Assembly (NCBI RefSeq): GCF_001180305.1
Contig: NZ_CVSX01000011.1
Location: forward strand, 1 to 46,580
DNA: 46,580 nucleotides
Reading direction: 5' to 3'
DNA from: Prochlorococcus marinus
GTDB lineage: Bacteria; Cyanobacteriota; Cyanobacteriia; PCC-6307; Cyanobiaceae
In this document: piece after piece, positions 28,518-37,752 of the stretch
Layout: every line of letters begins with the position of its first letter
How positions within the stretch are numbered: the stretch's first letter is position 1
Program-made: the position numbers and the translations under genes
The notes under the pieces: generated by a model
Seen by the model: only the letters and a program-made list of their open reading frames with translations
Database searches by the model: none
What the model was told of the DNA's origin: nothing

Positions 28518-29153
28518 TTATTTAGGCATTTTATTTTTTGCTAATCCTGAAATAGTAGCTAACGCGAACATTCCCAAAAGAGCCACTCCTAGAAATAACC
28601 CTGCTCCCTGACTAACGCCAGCGCCTACAGCTACTAATATAGAATCACTTATTAGAAGACTTATTACTAATGCTGGAGTGAATATTTTCCAGCGAGTTCC
28701 TCCTATACCTATTGCGTAGCTTAGAAAATCAAAAAGGCCAGTCATTAGTAGGCCTGTCATGAGAAAGAAATTTTCTTCTAGTTGGTTTTGATTAAAACTT
28801 TCAATTTTTTCCATCGCTTTTGGTCCAACTAAATTTCTTACAGGGGCTCGCCCATAATTTCTTGCAATAAAGAAAGCAGCTTGGCAAAAAACGATATCGG
28901 AAAAGATTATTGTCATATAACCTTTTTGAAATCCTAATAATGAACCTGCTAGTAGAGAATAAGCCGAACTTGGAAGTGCTGGTAAAATAATACTTACTCC
29001 TCTTAGTATAAAAATTCCAAAAGGAGCCCAAATTCCCATACTTTCTATTTTGTTCCTGAGAGGTTCAATCCCATAATTTTGGATTAAATAAATCAATACA
29101 ATAAATATTGCGATGAAAAAAACTATTGAAAGAAATTTCTGTATTTTATTCAT
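28518..29153 (-). CDS. TVP38/TMEM64 (VTT-domain) membrane protein
   Basis: A 211-aa integral membrane protein with about five hydrophobic segments. The signature of the VTT/DedA-like family is visible as GRAPVRNLVGPKAMEKIE, then FLMTGLLMTGLFDFLSYAIGIGGTRWK, the usual NPFD/FDxxSYxxG loop, and SLLAGSLLGFQKGY. Members are integral membrane proteins and have been linked to lipid scrambling and envelope integrity. I start it at ATG 29153; a TTG three codons earlier (29162) is an alternative. Downstream of it on the same strand is the 59-aa gene after 115 bp. Confidence 0.83.
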   Translation of the reverse strand: MNKIQKFLSIVFFIAIFIVLIYLIQNYGIEPLRNKIESMGIWAPFGIFILRGVSIILPALPSSAYSLLAGSLLGFQKGYMTIIFSDIVFCQAAFFIARNYGRAPVRNLVGPKAMEKIESFNQNQLEENFFLMTGLLMTGLFDFLSYAIGIGGTRWKIFTPALVISLLISDSILVAVGAGVSQGAGLFLGVALLGMFALATISGLAKNKMPK

Positions 29154-29298
29154 TATTTTCAAGAAAATTTATTGGAAGTAAATTCTTAATTTAATATTTG
29201 ATTGTATCTATAATAGAAATACTAATCAATAAAAATTTTTACAAATTTTTAATCTCAAATTTACTCCCAATAAAAGATTTTTGTATTTCAGAAGTATT

Positions 29299-29718
29299 AT
29301 GCTGGATTCTAAGAATAAAGTTAATTTTATATTTATTAGAAATAGCATTGGTTTAGTCCTTTCGATAATCTTTTTTATGGGTATTTCAATAAAAGAATTA
29401 AATGCTTTGCCTCATGAATGGGTTGGAGTACCAAAAAGTGAATATGGAGAACAGTTGTGGGATAGAGAAAGTATCAAAAGGAATGAGGATGGTTCTGTGA
29501 GGGTATTGAGTAAATTTATTCCCAAAACAAAAAGTGAAATTACTAAGGATATTCTCTATACAATGGATATAAATTGTTTTGAAAAATCATTCAGAGACGT
29601 TGATGTCTCCATAGATGAAGTATCTAGTAATTTTAATGATTTAGTCGATTGGCAAGATCCAAATGGAGATGAATTAATTTTGGGTGTGATTGGTCAAGTC
29701 TGCAGAATGGAAAATTAA
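29299..29718 (+). CDS. Secreted hypothetical protein (139 aa)
   Basis: A 139-aa protein with a signal-peptide-like N-terminus: basic stretch, then the hydrophobic FIRNSIGLVLSIIFFMGISI and a likely cleavage after ELNA. The mature part has two cysteines (INCFEKSF and GQVCRMEN) that may form a disulfide, and the motif LYTMDINCFEKSFRDVDV recalls small periplasmic proteins of the surface-adhesin-E type; that is only a resemblance. ATG 29299 is used; a TTG at 29281 would add six residues. It is convergent with tRNA-Phe and its terminator. Confidence 0.6.
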   Translation: MLDSKNKVNFIFIRNSIGLVLSIIFFMGISIKELNALPHEWVGVPKSEYGEQLWDRESIKRNEDGSVRVLSKFIPKTKSEITKDILYTMDINCFEKSFRDVDVSIDEVSSNFNDLVDWQDPNGDELILGVIGQVCRMEN

Positions 29719-29779
29719 AAATCTTGTGATGTAAAAAAAAATAAAAGACAAGTTAAGACTCTACATTTCTAGAAAATAT

Positions 29780-29804
29780 AAAACCCCGCCTATGACGAGG
29801 TTTT
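29780..29804 (-). terminator. Intrinsic terminator downstream of tRNA-Phe
   Basis: On the minus strand a 9-bp stem (AAAACCTCG with CGGGGTTTT, one T-G pair) and a 7-nt loop end in a T-run, a few bases after the tRNA-Phe 3' end. It would stop tRNA transcripts and, being nearly symmetrical, may also stop the convergent hypothetical gene. Confidence 0.75.
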
Positions 29805-29809
29805 AAAGG

Positions 29810-29882
29810 TGCCAGGACCCAGATTTGAACTGGGGACACGGCGATTTTCAGTCGCCTGCTCTACCAACTGAGCTATCCCGGC
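29810..29882 (-). tRNA. tRNA-Phe (GAA)
   Basis: 73-nt cloverleaf on the minus strand: acceptor arm GCCGGGA/TCCTGGC with a G-T pair, D arm GCTCAGTTGGTAGAGC, anticodon stem GGCGA/TCGCC with loop CTGAAAA (anticodon GAA), and T loop GTTCAAATC. CCA is not encoded. A perfect terminator hairpin follows. Confidence 0.97.
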
Positions 29883-29928
29883 TCCGACCTATATACTTTA
29901 AATTACGATGTGTAGTTTGTGAAACCTT

Positions 29929-29960
29929 TTCATTAAATATTTTATATCTTCATTAAATAT
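29929..29960 (-). repeat. 12-bp direct repeat upstream of tRNA-Phe
   Basis: TTCATTAAATAT occurs at 29929-29940 and again at 29949-29960, a spacing of exactly 20 bp. It lies between the tRNA-Phe 5' end and the sugar kinase gene. The repeat is AT-rich, so chance is possible. Confidence 0.35.
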
Positions 29961-29970
29961 CTAAAAATTA

Positions 29971-31200
29971 TTAGTTTGAATTCATTGCTAATAAGGCAGT
30001 GCCAAATGAAGTAGTTTTTTTACATGAAACTATCGGTATGTTCATAATTTTTTCTCTTATTTTTCTCCACTGAGGGTTTTTGGATCCTCCACCTACAGTA
30101 ATAATTTTTTTTGGTAGCGAACCTGTAAGCTCCTGCAATTTTTGCCATCCTTTTAATTCAATTTTAGCCAGACCCTCGAATAATGCTTGTAAATAAAGTG
30201 AGTCGCTCACTGGTCTAGGGCCAAGAATAGGCTCTAAATTAGGATCGTTAATAGGAAACCTCTCACCCTTGCTATTAAGAGGTAAAAGATTTAAAGAAGT
30301 TTTTTTTGATGTATTTATTTGATTACTAAGTTCTTTTATCTCATTATCAGAAAAGTATTTCGATAAAATACCACATCCTGCATTTGATGATCCTCCACAG
30401 ATCCAATTCCCATTGACTCTATGTGTTGTGATTCCTTTTCCTTTTATTGGGTGATCAACAATTTTCTTAACAACAAGGGTTGTCCCTAATACTGTAAGAC
30501 CGTCTTCTCTATTTAAACTAGTTGCTAATAAACTTGCATTAGAGTCAGTGGTCCCAGAAATTAAAATTAATTGTTTATTCAATTTAAAACTCTCTGCCGT
30601 AACAAAGTCGACTTGCCCAATAATTTTTCCACTTTTTATTATTTGAGGTAAGCATTTTTGCCATGAAGTATTCATATAGCTTTTTGGCCATGATTCTTTT
30701 GTTAAATCCCAACCAAGTTTGAGATTATTTCCTTCTTCTCCATGAGTCCAATCTTTCAAAAACCAGCCTGTTATCCAATCAGATTGATGTCTTAAAAGTA
30801 TATTTGGCCCATGCTGGTCTATTAGTTTTAATGCTTTAGCAAGACTACTGTATGGAGTTCGTAAATGATCCTCTTGAAGGGTTAATGATTCAATAAGCAT
30901 TTTATTTTCATTACATGCCTGGTCATACGGTATTGCTTCTCCTAATGACTCTCCAGTTAGTTTGCAAGCTGTCAAAGTTCCTGAAGTACCAGATATAGCC
31001 AATTTTTCAAGGTTAATTTTTAACTCAAGAGGTGAACTATTTAAGAGTTTTTTACAAGCATCGATCCAAGAATTTGGATTTTTAAAGCTGTATTCATAAG
31101 GAACTGAATTCGAATATACTAATTTCTTCCTGGAATCAATTATTGATATTCTTGCACCACTGGTTCCAAAATCTAACCCTCCAAAAAAATTCTCAGGCAT
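29971..31200 (-). CDS. FGGY-family sugar kinase (D-ribulose kinase-like)
   Basis: A 409-aa carbohydrate kinase of the FGGY/xylulokinase fold. The N-terminal phosphate loop reads FGGLDFGTSGARISIID, with the Asp common to sugar kinases; LTVLGTTLVVKKI and ITVGGGSKNPQWRKI are the adenosine and phosphate-2 motifs. It is shorter than ordinary xylulokinases (about 490 aa), like the small cyanobacterial and plant XK-1-type enzymes that were reported to phosphorylate D-ribulose. Substrate is therefore probably a ketopentose, by family only. It follows metK by 12 bp on the same strand and may share its transcript. Confidence 0.83.
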   Translation of the reverse strand: MPENFFGGLDFGTSGARISIIDSRKKLVYSNSVPYEYSFKNPNSWIDACKKLLNSSPLELKINLEKLAISGTSGTLTACKLTGESLGEAIPYDQACNENKMLIESLTLQEDHLRTPYSSLAKALKLIDQHGPNILLRHQSDWITGWFLKDWTHGEEGNNLKLGWDLTKESWPKSYMNTSWQKCLPQIIKSGKIIGQVDFVTAESFKLNKQLILISGTTDSNASLLATSLNREDGLTVLGTTLVVKKIVDHPIKGKGITTHRVNGNWICGGSSNAGCGILSKYFSDNEIKELSNQINTSKKTSLNLLPLNSKGERFPINDPNLEPILGPRPVSDSLYLQALFEGLAKIELKGWQKLQELTGSLPKKIITVGGGSKNPQWRKIREKIMNIPIVSCKKTTSFGTALLAMNSN

Positions 31201-31212
31201 AAAATAAATATT

Positions 31213-32454
31213 TTACAAAAATAATTTAGACGCTTTTACTAATTGGGCTGCTTTTTCTTCTACATTTTCCCAAGGTAGATCAAGATCTCTTCTGCCAAAA
31301 TGTCCGTAGGATGCAGTCTTTCTAAAAAAATCTCCGCCCATTTGTTTGGGTAGATTCCTTAAGTTGAATTCTTTTATTATTGATGCAGGTCTTAAATCAA
31401 AGTGCTTTTTGATAAGTTCAGTCAAATTGGCTTGAGAAATAACACCAGTATCAAAAGTTTCAACCAGAATGGATATTGGTTTTGCAACACCAATTGCATA
31501 ACTTAATTGTACTTCGGCTTTTCTTGCTAATTTCGCCTTAACAATACTTTTAGCTACATAACGAGCTGCATAAGCGGCTGATCTGTCTACTTTTGTGGGA
31601 TCTTTGCCCGAGAATGCCCCACCTCCGTGTCTAGCATATCCTCCATAAGTATCAACAATAATTTTTCTGCCAGTTAGTCCGGCATCTCCCTGAGGCCCTC
31701 CCACGACAAATTTTCCTGTGGGGTTTACTAGGAATCTTGTTTTGTGAATGTTTGGTTTGATTTCTAAATCTTCAGTGGCAGGAATTACAACATTAGCCCA
31801 TAAATCTTTTTTTATTCTTTGACGAATTTCCTCTTCATTTGTAGTGCCATCAATCTCCGGATCGTGTTGAGTTGAAATTAAGATGGTATTTATTGAAACT
31901 GGGACCCCTTTTTCGTAATCAATGCTAACCTGAGTTTTACCATCAGGTAGGAGATAATTCAGAACTTTTTCATGTCTTACTTTGGCGAGTTGAATGGCTA
32001 ATCTATGTGCCAAACTAATCGGTAAGGGCATTAATTCAGGGGTCTCATCGCATGCATAGCCAAACATTATGCCTTGGTCACCAGCACCGGTATTATTTTC
32101 CAAATCATCGTTGATATCATCCGCTTCGTTGACTCCTTGTGAAATATCTGGTGATTGCTCGTCAAGGGCTATTAAAATAGCACAACTATTAGCATCAAAC
32201 CCTCCTGCTTTGTATCCTTCATATCCAATCCCTTTAATTACATTTCTAACGAGTTTTATATAGTCAATTTTTGCTTTTGAAGTTATTTCTCCTGTAAGTA
32301 AACATAGACCTGTATTCACTACAGTTTCGCATGCAACCCTGCTTTCTGGATCTTCTGTCAATAAAGCATCTAAAACAGCGTCACTTATTTGATCACATAT
32401 TTTGTCAGGATGACCTTCAGTAACAGATTCAGAAGTGAAAATAAAATCACTCAT
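31213..32454 (-). CDS. metK: S-adenosylmethionine synthetase
   Basis: Makes SAM from methionine and ATP. The 413-aa protein has the family signatures in order: [20 protein letters not shown] at the N-terminus, [21 protein letters not shown] near residue 120, [20 protein letters not shown], and [23 protein letters not shown] near residue 270. Length is normal. TTGATT (32507-32512) and TAGGAT (32483-32488) on the minus strand, 18 bp apart, are a candidate promoter. The sugar kinase follows 12 bp downstream. SAM supports methylation and the pathway that generates the MTA recycled by mtnP. Confidence 0.97.
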   Translation of the reverse strand: MSDFIFTSESVTEGHPDKICDQISDAVLDALLTEDPESRVACETVVNTGLCLLTGEITSKAKIDYIKLVRNVIKGIGYEGYKAGGFDANSCAILIALDEQSPDISQGVNEADDINDDLENNTGAGDQGIMFGYACDETPELMPLPISLAHRLAIQLAKVRHEKVLNYLLPDGKTQVSIDYEKGVPVSINTILISTQHDPEIDGTTNEEEIRQRIKKDLWANVVIPATEDLEIKPNIHKTRFLVNPTGKFVVGGPQGDAGLTGRKIIVDTYGGYARHGGGAFSGKDPTKVDRSAAYAARYVAKSIVKAKLARKAEVQLSYAIGVAKPISILVETFDTGVISQANLTELIKKHFDLRPASIIKEFNLRNLPKQMGGDFFRKTASYGHFGRRDLDLPWENVEEKAAQLVKASKLFL

Positions 32455-32591
32455 TAAATATAATTTTAAAACGTTAAACTTTATCCTAAATTAGACTGCC
32501 ACAACTAATCAATGATTGTAAATAGAAATTCTTTTTATAAAATTAAGAACTCTGTGATTGCTAATTATTTCTTTAATACAAATTGGTTAAT

Positions 32592-33683
32592 TTAGACTGT
32601 TTCAGTTGTAGCTACGGGTGTTTCTTCATTATCGTCAGTTTGCTCAAACAACATTTGCTTATATTTCGCAGCCATTTCTTCAGCTTTACTAAAAACTTTT
32701 TGAGGGTCAGTTAGCATGTCACCTGGCTCAGGTTCAAGAGCCTTTGTAGATAATGAAATTCTTCCTCTTTCCGAATCAAGGTCAATTATCATAACTTTCA
32801 TTTGGTCACTAACATTCAAAATGTTATGAGGAGTCTCAATATGTTCATGACTGATCTCAGAAATGTGCAATAAACCGCTCACCCCTCCAATATCGATAAA
32901 TGCCCCATAGGGTTTAATACCCTTAACAGAACCTACAACAACTTCGCCTACCTCGAGTCTATTCATCTTTTTCTCAACTAAAGCTCTTCTATGACTAAGT
33001 ACTAATCTATTTCTTTCTTCATCAACTTCAAGAAATTTTAAAGGGAGGTATTCGCCTTCTAAGTCATCTTTAATTTTTCTGGCACTTATATGAGAACCTG
33101 GAATAAAACCTCTTAAGCCTTCTACCCTAACAAGAGCTCCACCTCTGTTTGTTGCAAATACTTCAGAATAAATAGTGGCATCTTCTTTTTGTAGTTGTCT
33201 TACTCTTTCCCATGCTCTTTGATATTCAATTCTTCTTATAGAGAGTGCTAATTGGCCATCTTCATTTTCTTCACTCATTATAAAAAATTCTCTGCTTTCT
33301 GACGGCTGTAAAACATCATTAAGTCCTTCAACTTTATTTATTGAAACCTCCTGAACAGGCATAAACGCTGCTGTTTTTGCACCAATATCTATCATTGCCC
33401 CTTTGGGTTCTAGAGCAAAAACGGTACCTTTTACTAAATCGCCCGGCTTAAAGTTATAGTCATACTTACCCAAAAGTGATGCAAATTCTTCTTGTGTAAA
33501 TCCTGCATTATCAAAATCCGTATTTGCTCTACTTGAGGAAGAATCTGCTGAAGGAATATCTTTCTTATCAAATGATAAATCTTCCTCATTTTGGGATACT
33601 GAATCATTATCTAATTCAGATAAATTTTTAACTTCTTTATCTTCAGAAAGTTCTTTAATAGTTTGGGAAGAATTGTCGTTCAT
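32592..33683 (-). CDS. rpsA: 30S ribosomal protein S1
   Basis: A 363-aa cyanobacterial S1, shorter than the six-domain E. coli protein. After an acidic disordered N-terminus of about 70 residues come three S1 RNA-binding repeats: FKPGDLVKGTVFALEPKG-AMIDIGAKTAAFMPV, a diverged central one (NRGGALVRVEGLRGFIPGSH), and the canonical LEVGEVVVGSVKGIKPYGAF-IDIGGVSGLLHISEISHEHI. The tail is Gln/Glu/Thr-rich. S1 helps ribosomes bind mRNA, which matters where Shine-Dalgarno sites are weak, as in this genome. The 5' leader contains hairpins and a palindrome listed separately. It is preceded by nrdR in the same direction with 108 bp between. Confidence 0.95.
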   Translation of the reverse strand: MNDNSSQTIKELSEDKEVKNLSELDNDSVSQNEEDLSFDKKDIPSADSSSSRANTDFDNAGFTQEEFASLLGKYDYNFKPGDLVKGTVFALEPKGAMIDIGAKTAAFMPVQEVSINKVEGLNDVLQPSESREFFIMSEENEDGQLALSIRRIEYQRAWERVRQLQKEDATIYSEVFATNRGGALVRVEGLRGFIPGSHISARKIKDDLEGEYLPLKFLEVDEERNRLVLSHRRALVEKKMNRLEVGEVVVGSVKGIKPYGAFIDIGGVSGLLHISEISHEHIETPHNILNVSDQMKVMIIDLDSERGRISLSTKALEPEPGDMLTDPQKVFSKAEEMAAKYKQMLFEQTDDNEETPVATTETV

Positions 33684-33698
33684 TTGTTGGAGCGCAGA

Positions 33699-33772
33699 CT
33701 ACCTGAGGTAGTTAGAAAGGAATGCTATTAGCCTGCAAACCAATAGCAAAAACACATGTGTTATGTATTCTA
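33699..33772 (-). promoter_or_regulatory. Structured rpsA leader: -10 box, palindrome, two hairpins
   Basis: Reading the minus strand: TAGAAT (33772-33767), a good -10 match; a perfect 12-bp palindrome AACACATGTGTT (33762-33751) at the expected start point; a hairpin with GCTATT/AATAGC arms (33747-33724); and CTACC-TCA-GGTAG (33711-33699) 15 nt before the ATG. I found no clear -35 box. Hairpins near the start would fit translational control of S1; that is inference. Confidence 0.4.
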
Positions 33773-33791
33773 CACTTTAAGATGCTGAATT

Positions 33792-34271
33792 TTATAAAAT
33801 TGAAGCTAATTGATTTTTTGAATTTCCTTTTAGAGATTCAAGGGTAGAGATAAAATCTTTTACGCCATTAAATTTTCTGTATACTGAGGCATATCTTATA
33901 TAAGCAACTTCGTTTTCTTTCCTGAGGCTTTTTAGAATTAATTCTCCAATTTGTGAAGACTTAATATCTTTATTTGAATTTTGTATGATTTGCGACTCAA
34001 TTCCATCTACAAAATTAATGATTGCTTCACTACTAAAGGTAGTCTTTTCGCAAGCTCTTGATATCCCAGTAAATAATTTTTGTTTATCAAATAGTTCTCT
34101 GCTACCGTCTTTTTTAATAATTGAGACTGGCATTGATTCTACTCTTTCATAAGTGGTAAATCTAAAGCTACAATTTAAGCACTCTCTTCTTCTTCTAACA
34201 CTTTTCCCACTATCAGCAGATCTTGATTCCAAAACTCTACTATCTGTATTTTGACAGGTTGGACACTGCAT
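33792..34271 (-). CDS. nrdR: Transcriptional repressor NrdR
   Basis: Nucleotide-sensing repressor of ribonucleotide reductase genes. The 159-aa protein starts [20 protein letters not shown], its zinc ribbon (CPTC and CLNC), followed by [19 protein letters not shown], then an ATP-cone beginning [17 protein letters not shown] take ATG 34271, since MQCPTC is the usual N-terminus; the frame extends seven codons upstream without family support. It lies downstream of psbB-psbT on the same strand, separated by a strong terminator. No nrd gene is in the window. Confidence 0.94.
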   Translation of the reverse strand: MQCPTCQNTDSRVLESRSADSGKSVRRRRECLNCSFRFTTYERVESMPVSIIKKDGSRELFDKQKLFTGISRACEKTTFSSEAIINFVDGIESQIIQNSNKDIKSSQIGELILKSLRKENEVAYIRYASVYRKFNGVKDFISTLESLKGNSKNQLASIL

Positions 34272-34327
34272 ATAGTGAAATTGAACTTTCACTCTAATAG
34301 TAGATTAATATTTCGATAATGAAAAGT

Positions 34328-34355
34328 AAAAAACCTCTTGTTAAAGAGGTTTTTT
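34328..34355 (-). terminator. Bidirectional terminator after psbT
   Basis: Perfect 12-bp stem AAAAAACCTCTT / AAGAGGTTTTTT with loop GTTA. Six bases flank each arm as an A-run and T-run, so it can terminate in both directions. It sits 8 bp after the psbT stop and before nrdR. Confidence 0.85.
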
Positions 34356-34362
34356 ACTAAAT

Positions 34363-34461
34363 TCATTTTCTATCAAATTTAGGAGGATCCCTAAAGGCGA
34401 CAGCAAAGAATAGTGTAACAACTGCGAGAGTTAAAATAAGAACGTAAGCAAAGGCTTCCAT
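34363..34461 (-). CDS. psbT: Photosystem II protein T
   Basis: A 32-aa single-helix subunit, [20 protein letters not shown] followed by [12 protein letters not shown], the near-invariant PsbT sequence. It stabilises the photosystem II dimer and the acceptor side of the core. ATG 34461 lies 23 bp after the psbB stop in the same direction, the classic psbB-psbT pair. A strong terminator follows. Confidence 0.96.
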   Translation of the reverse strand: MEAFAYVLILTLAVVTLFFAVAFRDPPKFDRK

Positions 34462-34484
34462 AAGATTTAGTAATAAAGTTTAAT

Positions 34485-36008
34485 TTAAACCCTTCCTGGG
34501 ATTCTTCTTGTCGTTTCGTCACCAAGTTTTTTGAATAAACCAAATTCAACTTGGTCACCAATCTCAGCGTCAATACCAGCAAAGGAATTTCTATAAAGAG
34601 TTCTTGAAGCATGCCACCAGTGGCCAAACAAGAATAGCAATCCGAAACATAGATGGGCATATGTAAACCATGCTCTTGGAGAACTTCTGAATACACCGTC
34701 AGATTTGTAAGTTTCTCTATCGAACTTAAATGCCTCTCCAAGCTGAGCTTTTCTAGCTAATCTTTTAACTACTGCAGGATCAGTAAATGTTTGACCATTT
34801 AAGTCCCCTCCATAGATAGTTGCGGTTATGCCTGTTTGCTCGAATGAATACTTCGCTTCGGCTCTTCTAAATGGTATGTCTGCTCTAACATTACCTTCAT
34901 TATCTTCAAGAATGACAGGGAAGTTCTCAAAGAAATTAGGTATTCTTCTAACCTCTAGTTCGTTACCTTCTTTGTCTTGGAAAGCGATATGACCTTGCCA
35001 ACCAGTAGGCAAACCATCACCATTAACGAGAGCTCCAACTCTGAATAATCCCCCTTTAGCAGGACTATTACCCACGTAATCATAAAAAGCTAATTTCTCT
35101 GGAATAGATGCGTATGCCTCTTCTTTGGTGGCACCATTATCTATAGCGGCTTGAACCCTTCTGTTTATTTCATTTTTGAAATAGCCAGAGTCCCATTGAT
35201 ATCTGGTAGGACCAAACAACTCAACTGGAGTTGTTGCTGAGCCGTACCACATTGTGCCTGCAACTACAAAAGATACAAAAAGTACAGCAGCAAGAGCACT
35301 GGCTAAAACTCCCTCTAAACTGCCCAACTTTAATGCTCTATAGAGTCTTTCTCCTGGTCTGTTGGTAATATGAAAAATTCCTCCAATAATTCCCATAAGT
35401 CCAGCTGCAATATGATTTGCAACTATTCCACCTGGGTTGAAAGGATTAAATCCCTCAACTCCCCATGAAGGAGCAACAGGTTCTACGTGGCCGGTTAAAC
35501 CGTAGGGATCAGAAACCCAAATCCCAACATTGGCACAATGAAAGGCTCCAAACCCAAAACATGTAAGTCCTGCAAGAAGGAGGTGAATTCCAAAGATTCT
35601 TGGCAAATCGAGAGCTGGTTCACCAGTTCTCGAATCTTCCCATAATTCTAGATCCCAGTATGTCCAGTGCCATATAGAAGCCAACATTAATAGCCCACTG
35701 AATACTATGTGTGCCGCTGCAACTCCCTCAAAACTCCAGAATCCAGGATCAACCCCTGTAGCACCAGTGATATCCCATCCGTTCCAACTACTTGTGATAC
35801 CTAGTCTTGCCATGAAAGGCATAACGTACATCCCCTGTCTCCACATTGGATTTAAAACAGCATCAGAAGGATCAAAAATGGCTAATTCATAAAGAGCCAT
35901 AGAACCGGCCCAGCCGGCTAATAATGCAGTATGCATAAGATGCACAGCGAGTAGTCGACCTGGGTCATTAATAACTACTGTGTGAACTCGATACCAAGGC
36001 AATCCCAT
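34485..36008 (-). CDS. psbB: Photosystem II CP47 chlorophyll apoprotein
   Basis: Core antenna of photosystem II, 507 aa, with six membrane helices and several chlorophyll-binding histidines. It starts [20 protein letters not shown], the universal CP47 N-terminus, and carries [49 protein letters not shown] and [18 protein letters not shown]. The large lumenal loop (about residues 260-450) is present. psbT follows. TACTAT on the minus strand at 36060-36055 is a candidate -10 box; it would give a leader of about 40 nt. The gene is divergent from the ferredoxin gene. Confidence 0.97.
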   Translation of the reverse strand: MGLPWYRVHTVVINDPGRLLAVHLMHTALLAGWAGSMALYELAIFDPSDAVLNPMWRQGMYVMPFMARLGITSSWNGWDITGATGVDPGFWSFEGVAAAHIVFSGLLMLASIWHWTYWDLELWEDSRTGEPALDLPRIFGIHLLLAGLTCFGFGAFHCANVGIWVSDPYGLTGHVEPVAPSWGVEGFNPFNPGGIVANHIAAGLMGIIGGIFHITNRPGERLYRALKLGSLEGVLASALAAVLFVSFVVAGTMWYGSATTPVELFGPTRYQWDSGYFKNEINRRVQAAIDNGATKEEAYASIPEKLAFYDYVGNSPAKGGLFRVGALVNGDGLPTGWQGHIAFQDKEGNELEVRRIPNFFENFPVILEDNEGNVRADIPFRRAEAKYSFEQTGITATIYGGDLNGQTFTDPAVVKRLARKAQLGEAFKFDRETYKSDGVFRSSPRAWFTYAHLCFGLLFLFGHWWHASRTLYRNSFAGIDAEIGDQVEFGLFKKLGDETTRRIPGRV

Positions 36009-36231
36009 CGGTTAATTTCTAGTAACTATGCTGAATAAACAGCTAAACATCACGATAGTAAGGGTTTTTTTGTCTTTGAGGGATTTTTGTAAATAAATTT
36101 ATTTTCTTACCAAAATTGGGCATAACGATTGGTATTAATGGCTTTACAGGTAATTTTTGACTAAAAATTGTTAATATTTTGGTCACAATTCTCAAAGTAA
36201 AACGTCAAAATAAGAAAAATAACAAAAAAAA
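36009..36231. promoter_or_regulatory. Divergent regulatory region psbB / ferredoxin
   Basis: 223-bp AT-rich gap between two divergent starts. It contains the psbB -10-like TACTAT (minus strand, 36060-36055) and, on the plus strand, TTGACT followed by an AATTGT/ACAATT inverted repeat before the ferredoxin start. No clear full plus-strand promoter is evident. Confidence 0.3.
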
Positions 36232-36594
36232 ATGGCAACTATTAGATTCATCCGTGAGGGTTTAGAGGTTCAATGTAATTCCGGGGAAAATTTAAGAGAA
36301 CTAATAATGAAAGAGAACTTACAACTTTATGGACTTAAAGGTATATTAGGCAATTGTGGAGGCGCAGGACAGTGCAGTACTTGTTTTGTATCAGTTGAAG
36401 GAGGAAGTAAAAATTCTCTAAGCCCACTTACTTCCGTTGAAGAAAACAAACTAAAAAATAGACCTGAAAATTGGCGACTTGCATGCCAAACATTAATCAA
36501 ATCATCCGCAGTGATTTTAACTAAACCACAATCACCTCCTTCAAATCTTCAAGAATTAAAAGAAAAAAGTGAAAATAAAAATTTACCCCGTTAA
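36232..36594 (+). CDS. 2Fe-2S ferredoxin, plant-type-like
   Basis: A 120-aa ferredoxin. The cluster-binding loop reads GNCGGAGQCSTCFV (three cysteines near residues 43-52), with the fourth Cys in RLACQTLI near residue 86. This is the Cx5Cx2C...C spacing of soluble 2Fe-2S ferredoxins. The C-terminal 30 residues are Pro/Lys/Glu-rich and variable. It lies between psbB and psbM, a known cyanobacterial neighbourhood, and probably carries electrons in the stroma-equivalent cytosol; its partner is unknown and it is distinct from the main PetF. Confidence 0.85.
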   Translation: MATIRFIREGLEVQCNSGENLRELIMKENLQLYGLKGILGNCGGAGQCSTCFVSVEGGSKNSLSPLTSVEENKLKNRPENWRLACQTLIKSSAVILTKPQSPPSNLQELKEKSENKNLPR

Positions 36595-36698
36595 ATTGTT
36601 TAAGACTGTTAATCAGTTTGTGAAGTTTATTGATTTTTCCACTCTAGTTCCATTTAAATGTCTATAGTCTTTATACATATTTAGATTCGTCACTTTAA

Positions 36699-36851
36699 AT
36701 GGAAACAACTAATTTTGGATTTGTAGCCAGTCTTTTGTTTGTTGGAGTACCAACTATATTCCTTATAGGTTTATTTATTTCTACTCAAGATGGAGAAAAA
36801 TCAAGCTTTTATTCAGACTCTAGTAAAGGAAAACTTGGCCCTAAACGCTAG
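36699..36851 (+). CDS. psbM: Photosystem II protein M
   Basis: A 50-aa single-helix subunit at the photosystem II dimer interface. It reads METTNFGFVASLLFVGVPTI then FLIGLFISTQDGEKSSFYSD, matching the PsbM helix, with a longer hydrophilic tail than in other cyanobacteria (usually about 34-36 aa). It starts about 105 bp after the ferredoxin gene; prmC follows 11 bp after its stop. Confidence 0.92.
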   Translation: METTNFGFVASLLFVGVPTIFLIGLFISTQDGEKSSFYSDSSKGKLGPKR

Positions 36852-36862
36852 TTTTCCCATAA

Positions 36863-37732
36863 ATGCCTAGCATTTCTATAGAAGAACTTTTTTATTGGAA
36901 AAAAAAACAACTTTCTAAAGGTGGAGATCCTCAATCTTTATCTCTTTTACTTGATTCTTTAGGCGGCATAACAAAAAATGACTATAGTTTATCTATTATT
37001 AGTTCCAAAGATAATTTATATCTAAAAAATAATCTAGATTATTTGTCATCTATTTGGGATGAATACCTAACAAATTCTTCACCCATTCAATATCTTTGCG
37101 GGATAACTTATTGGAGAGACTTAAAATTAAAAGTTACAGATAAAGTACTTATTCCTAGACCAGAAACAGAACTTATAGTTGATATTGTATTTAAAATATT
37201 TGGTAAAGAATCACAGAAATTATTTTTTGCAGAATTAGGAACTGGATCAGGTGCTATCAGTATCGCCATATCATTGGCTTATCCATCGTGGGAGGGTATA
37301 GCAACCGATATTGATCCAGATGCTTTAAAAATAGCTACTAGAAATTTTATAGAGTCTTCTGAAAAATCAAATCTTAAATTTTCTTGTGGAAGTTGGTGGA
37401 GCCCATTGGAAAGTTTTAAGGGTAAATTAGATCTTGTTATTTCAAACCCTCCTTATATTCCTAGAGATACTTATGACAAATTACCTAAAGAGGTCAAAAA
37501 TTTTGAACCAAAAATCTCTTTGCTTGGCGGTGAAGATGGTTTGATACACATTAGAGAAATAATTCAAAAAGCACCACTATTTATTAAAAATAATGGATGG
37601 TTAATATTAGAAAATCATTTTGATCAAGGTGAAAAAGTAAGACAACTATTTATTGAAAATAAATTTACATCAGTAGAAATAGTGAAAGATTTTTCAGGTA
37701 TTGGTAGGTTTACAATTGGAAGATATAAATAA
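36863..37732 (+). CDS. prmC: Release factor glutamine methyltransferase
   Basis: Methylates the GGQ glutamine of peptide release factors RF1 and RF2 with SAM. The 289 residues show FAELGTGSGAISIAISLAYP (SAM loop), ATDIDPDALKIATRNF, and the catalytic NPPY in DLVISNPPYIPRDTYDKLP, followed by EPKISLLGGEDGLIHIREII, all typical of PrmC/HemK. ATG 36863 leaves a normal helical N-terminal domain. It is followed by the TsaC-like gene after 20 bp, forming a translation-linked pair. Confidence 0.94.
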   Translation: MPSISIEELFYWKKKQLSKGGDPQSLSLLLDSLGGITKNDYSLSIISSKDNLYLKNNLDYLSSIWDEYLTNSSPIQYLCGITYWRDLKLKVTDKVLIPRPETELIVDIVFKIFGKESQKLFFAELGTGSGAISIAISLAYPSWEGIATDIDPDALKIATRNFIESSEKSNLKFSCGSWWSPLESFKGKLDLVISNPPYIPRDTYDKLPKEVKNFEPKISLLGGEDGLIHIREIIQKAPLFIKNNGWLILENHFDQGEKVRQLFIENKFTSVEIVKDFSGIGRFTIGRYK

Positions 37733-37752
37733 ATTATTAGTAAATAATTTAA

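Noticed and set aside
33751..33762. AACACATGTGTT as an NrdR box
   Set aside because: The NrdR box I know has ACAC and GTGT half-sites about 8 bp apart within 16 bp; here they are 2 bp apart, so it does not fit.
34391..34741. 116-aa frame on the minus strand
   Set aside because: Runs through psbT and the psbB 3' end in another frame; both genes are certain, so it is a shadow.
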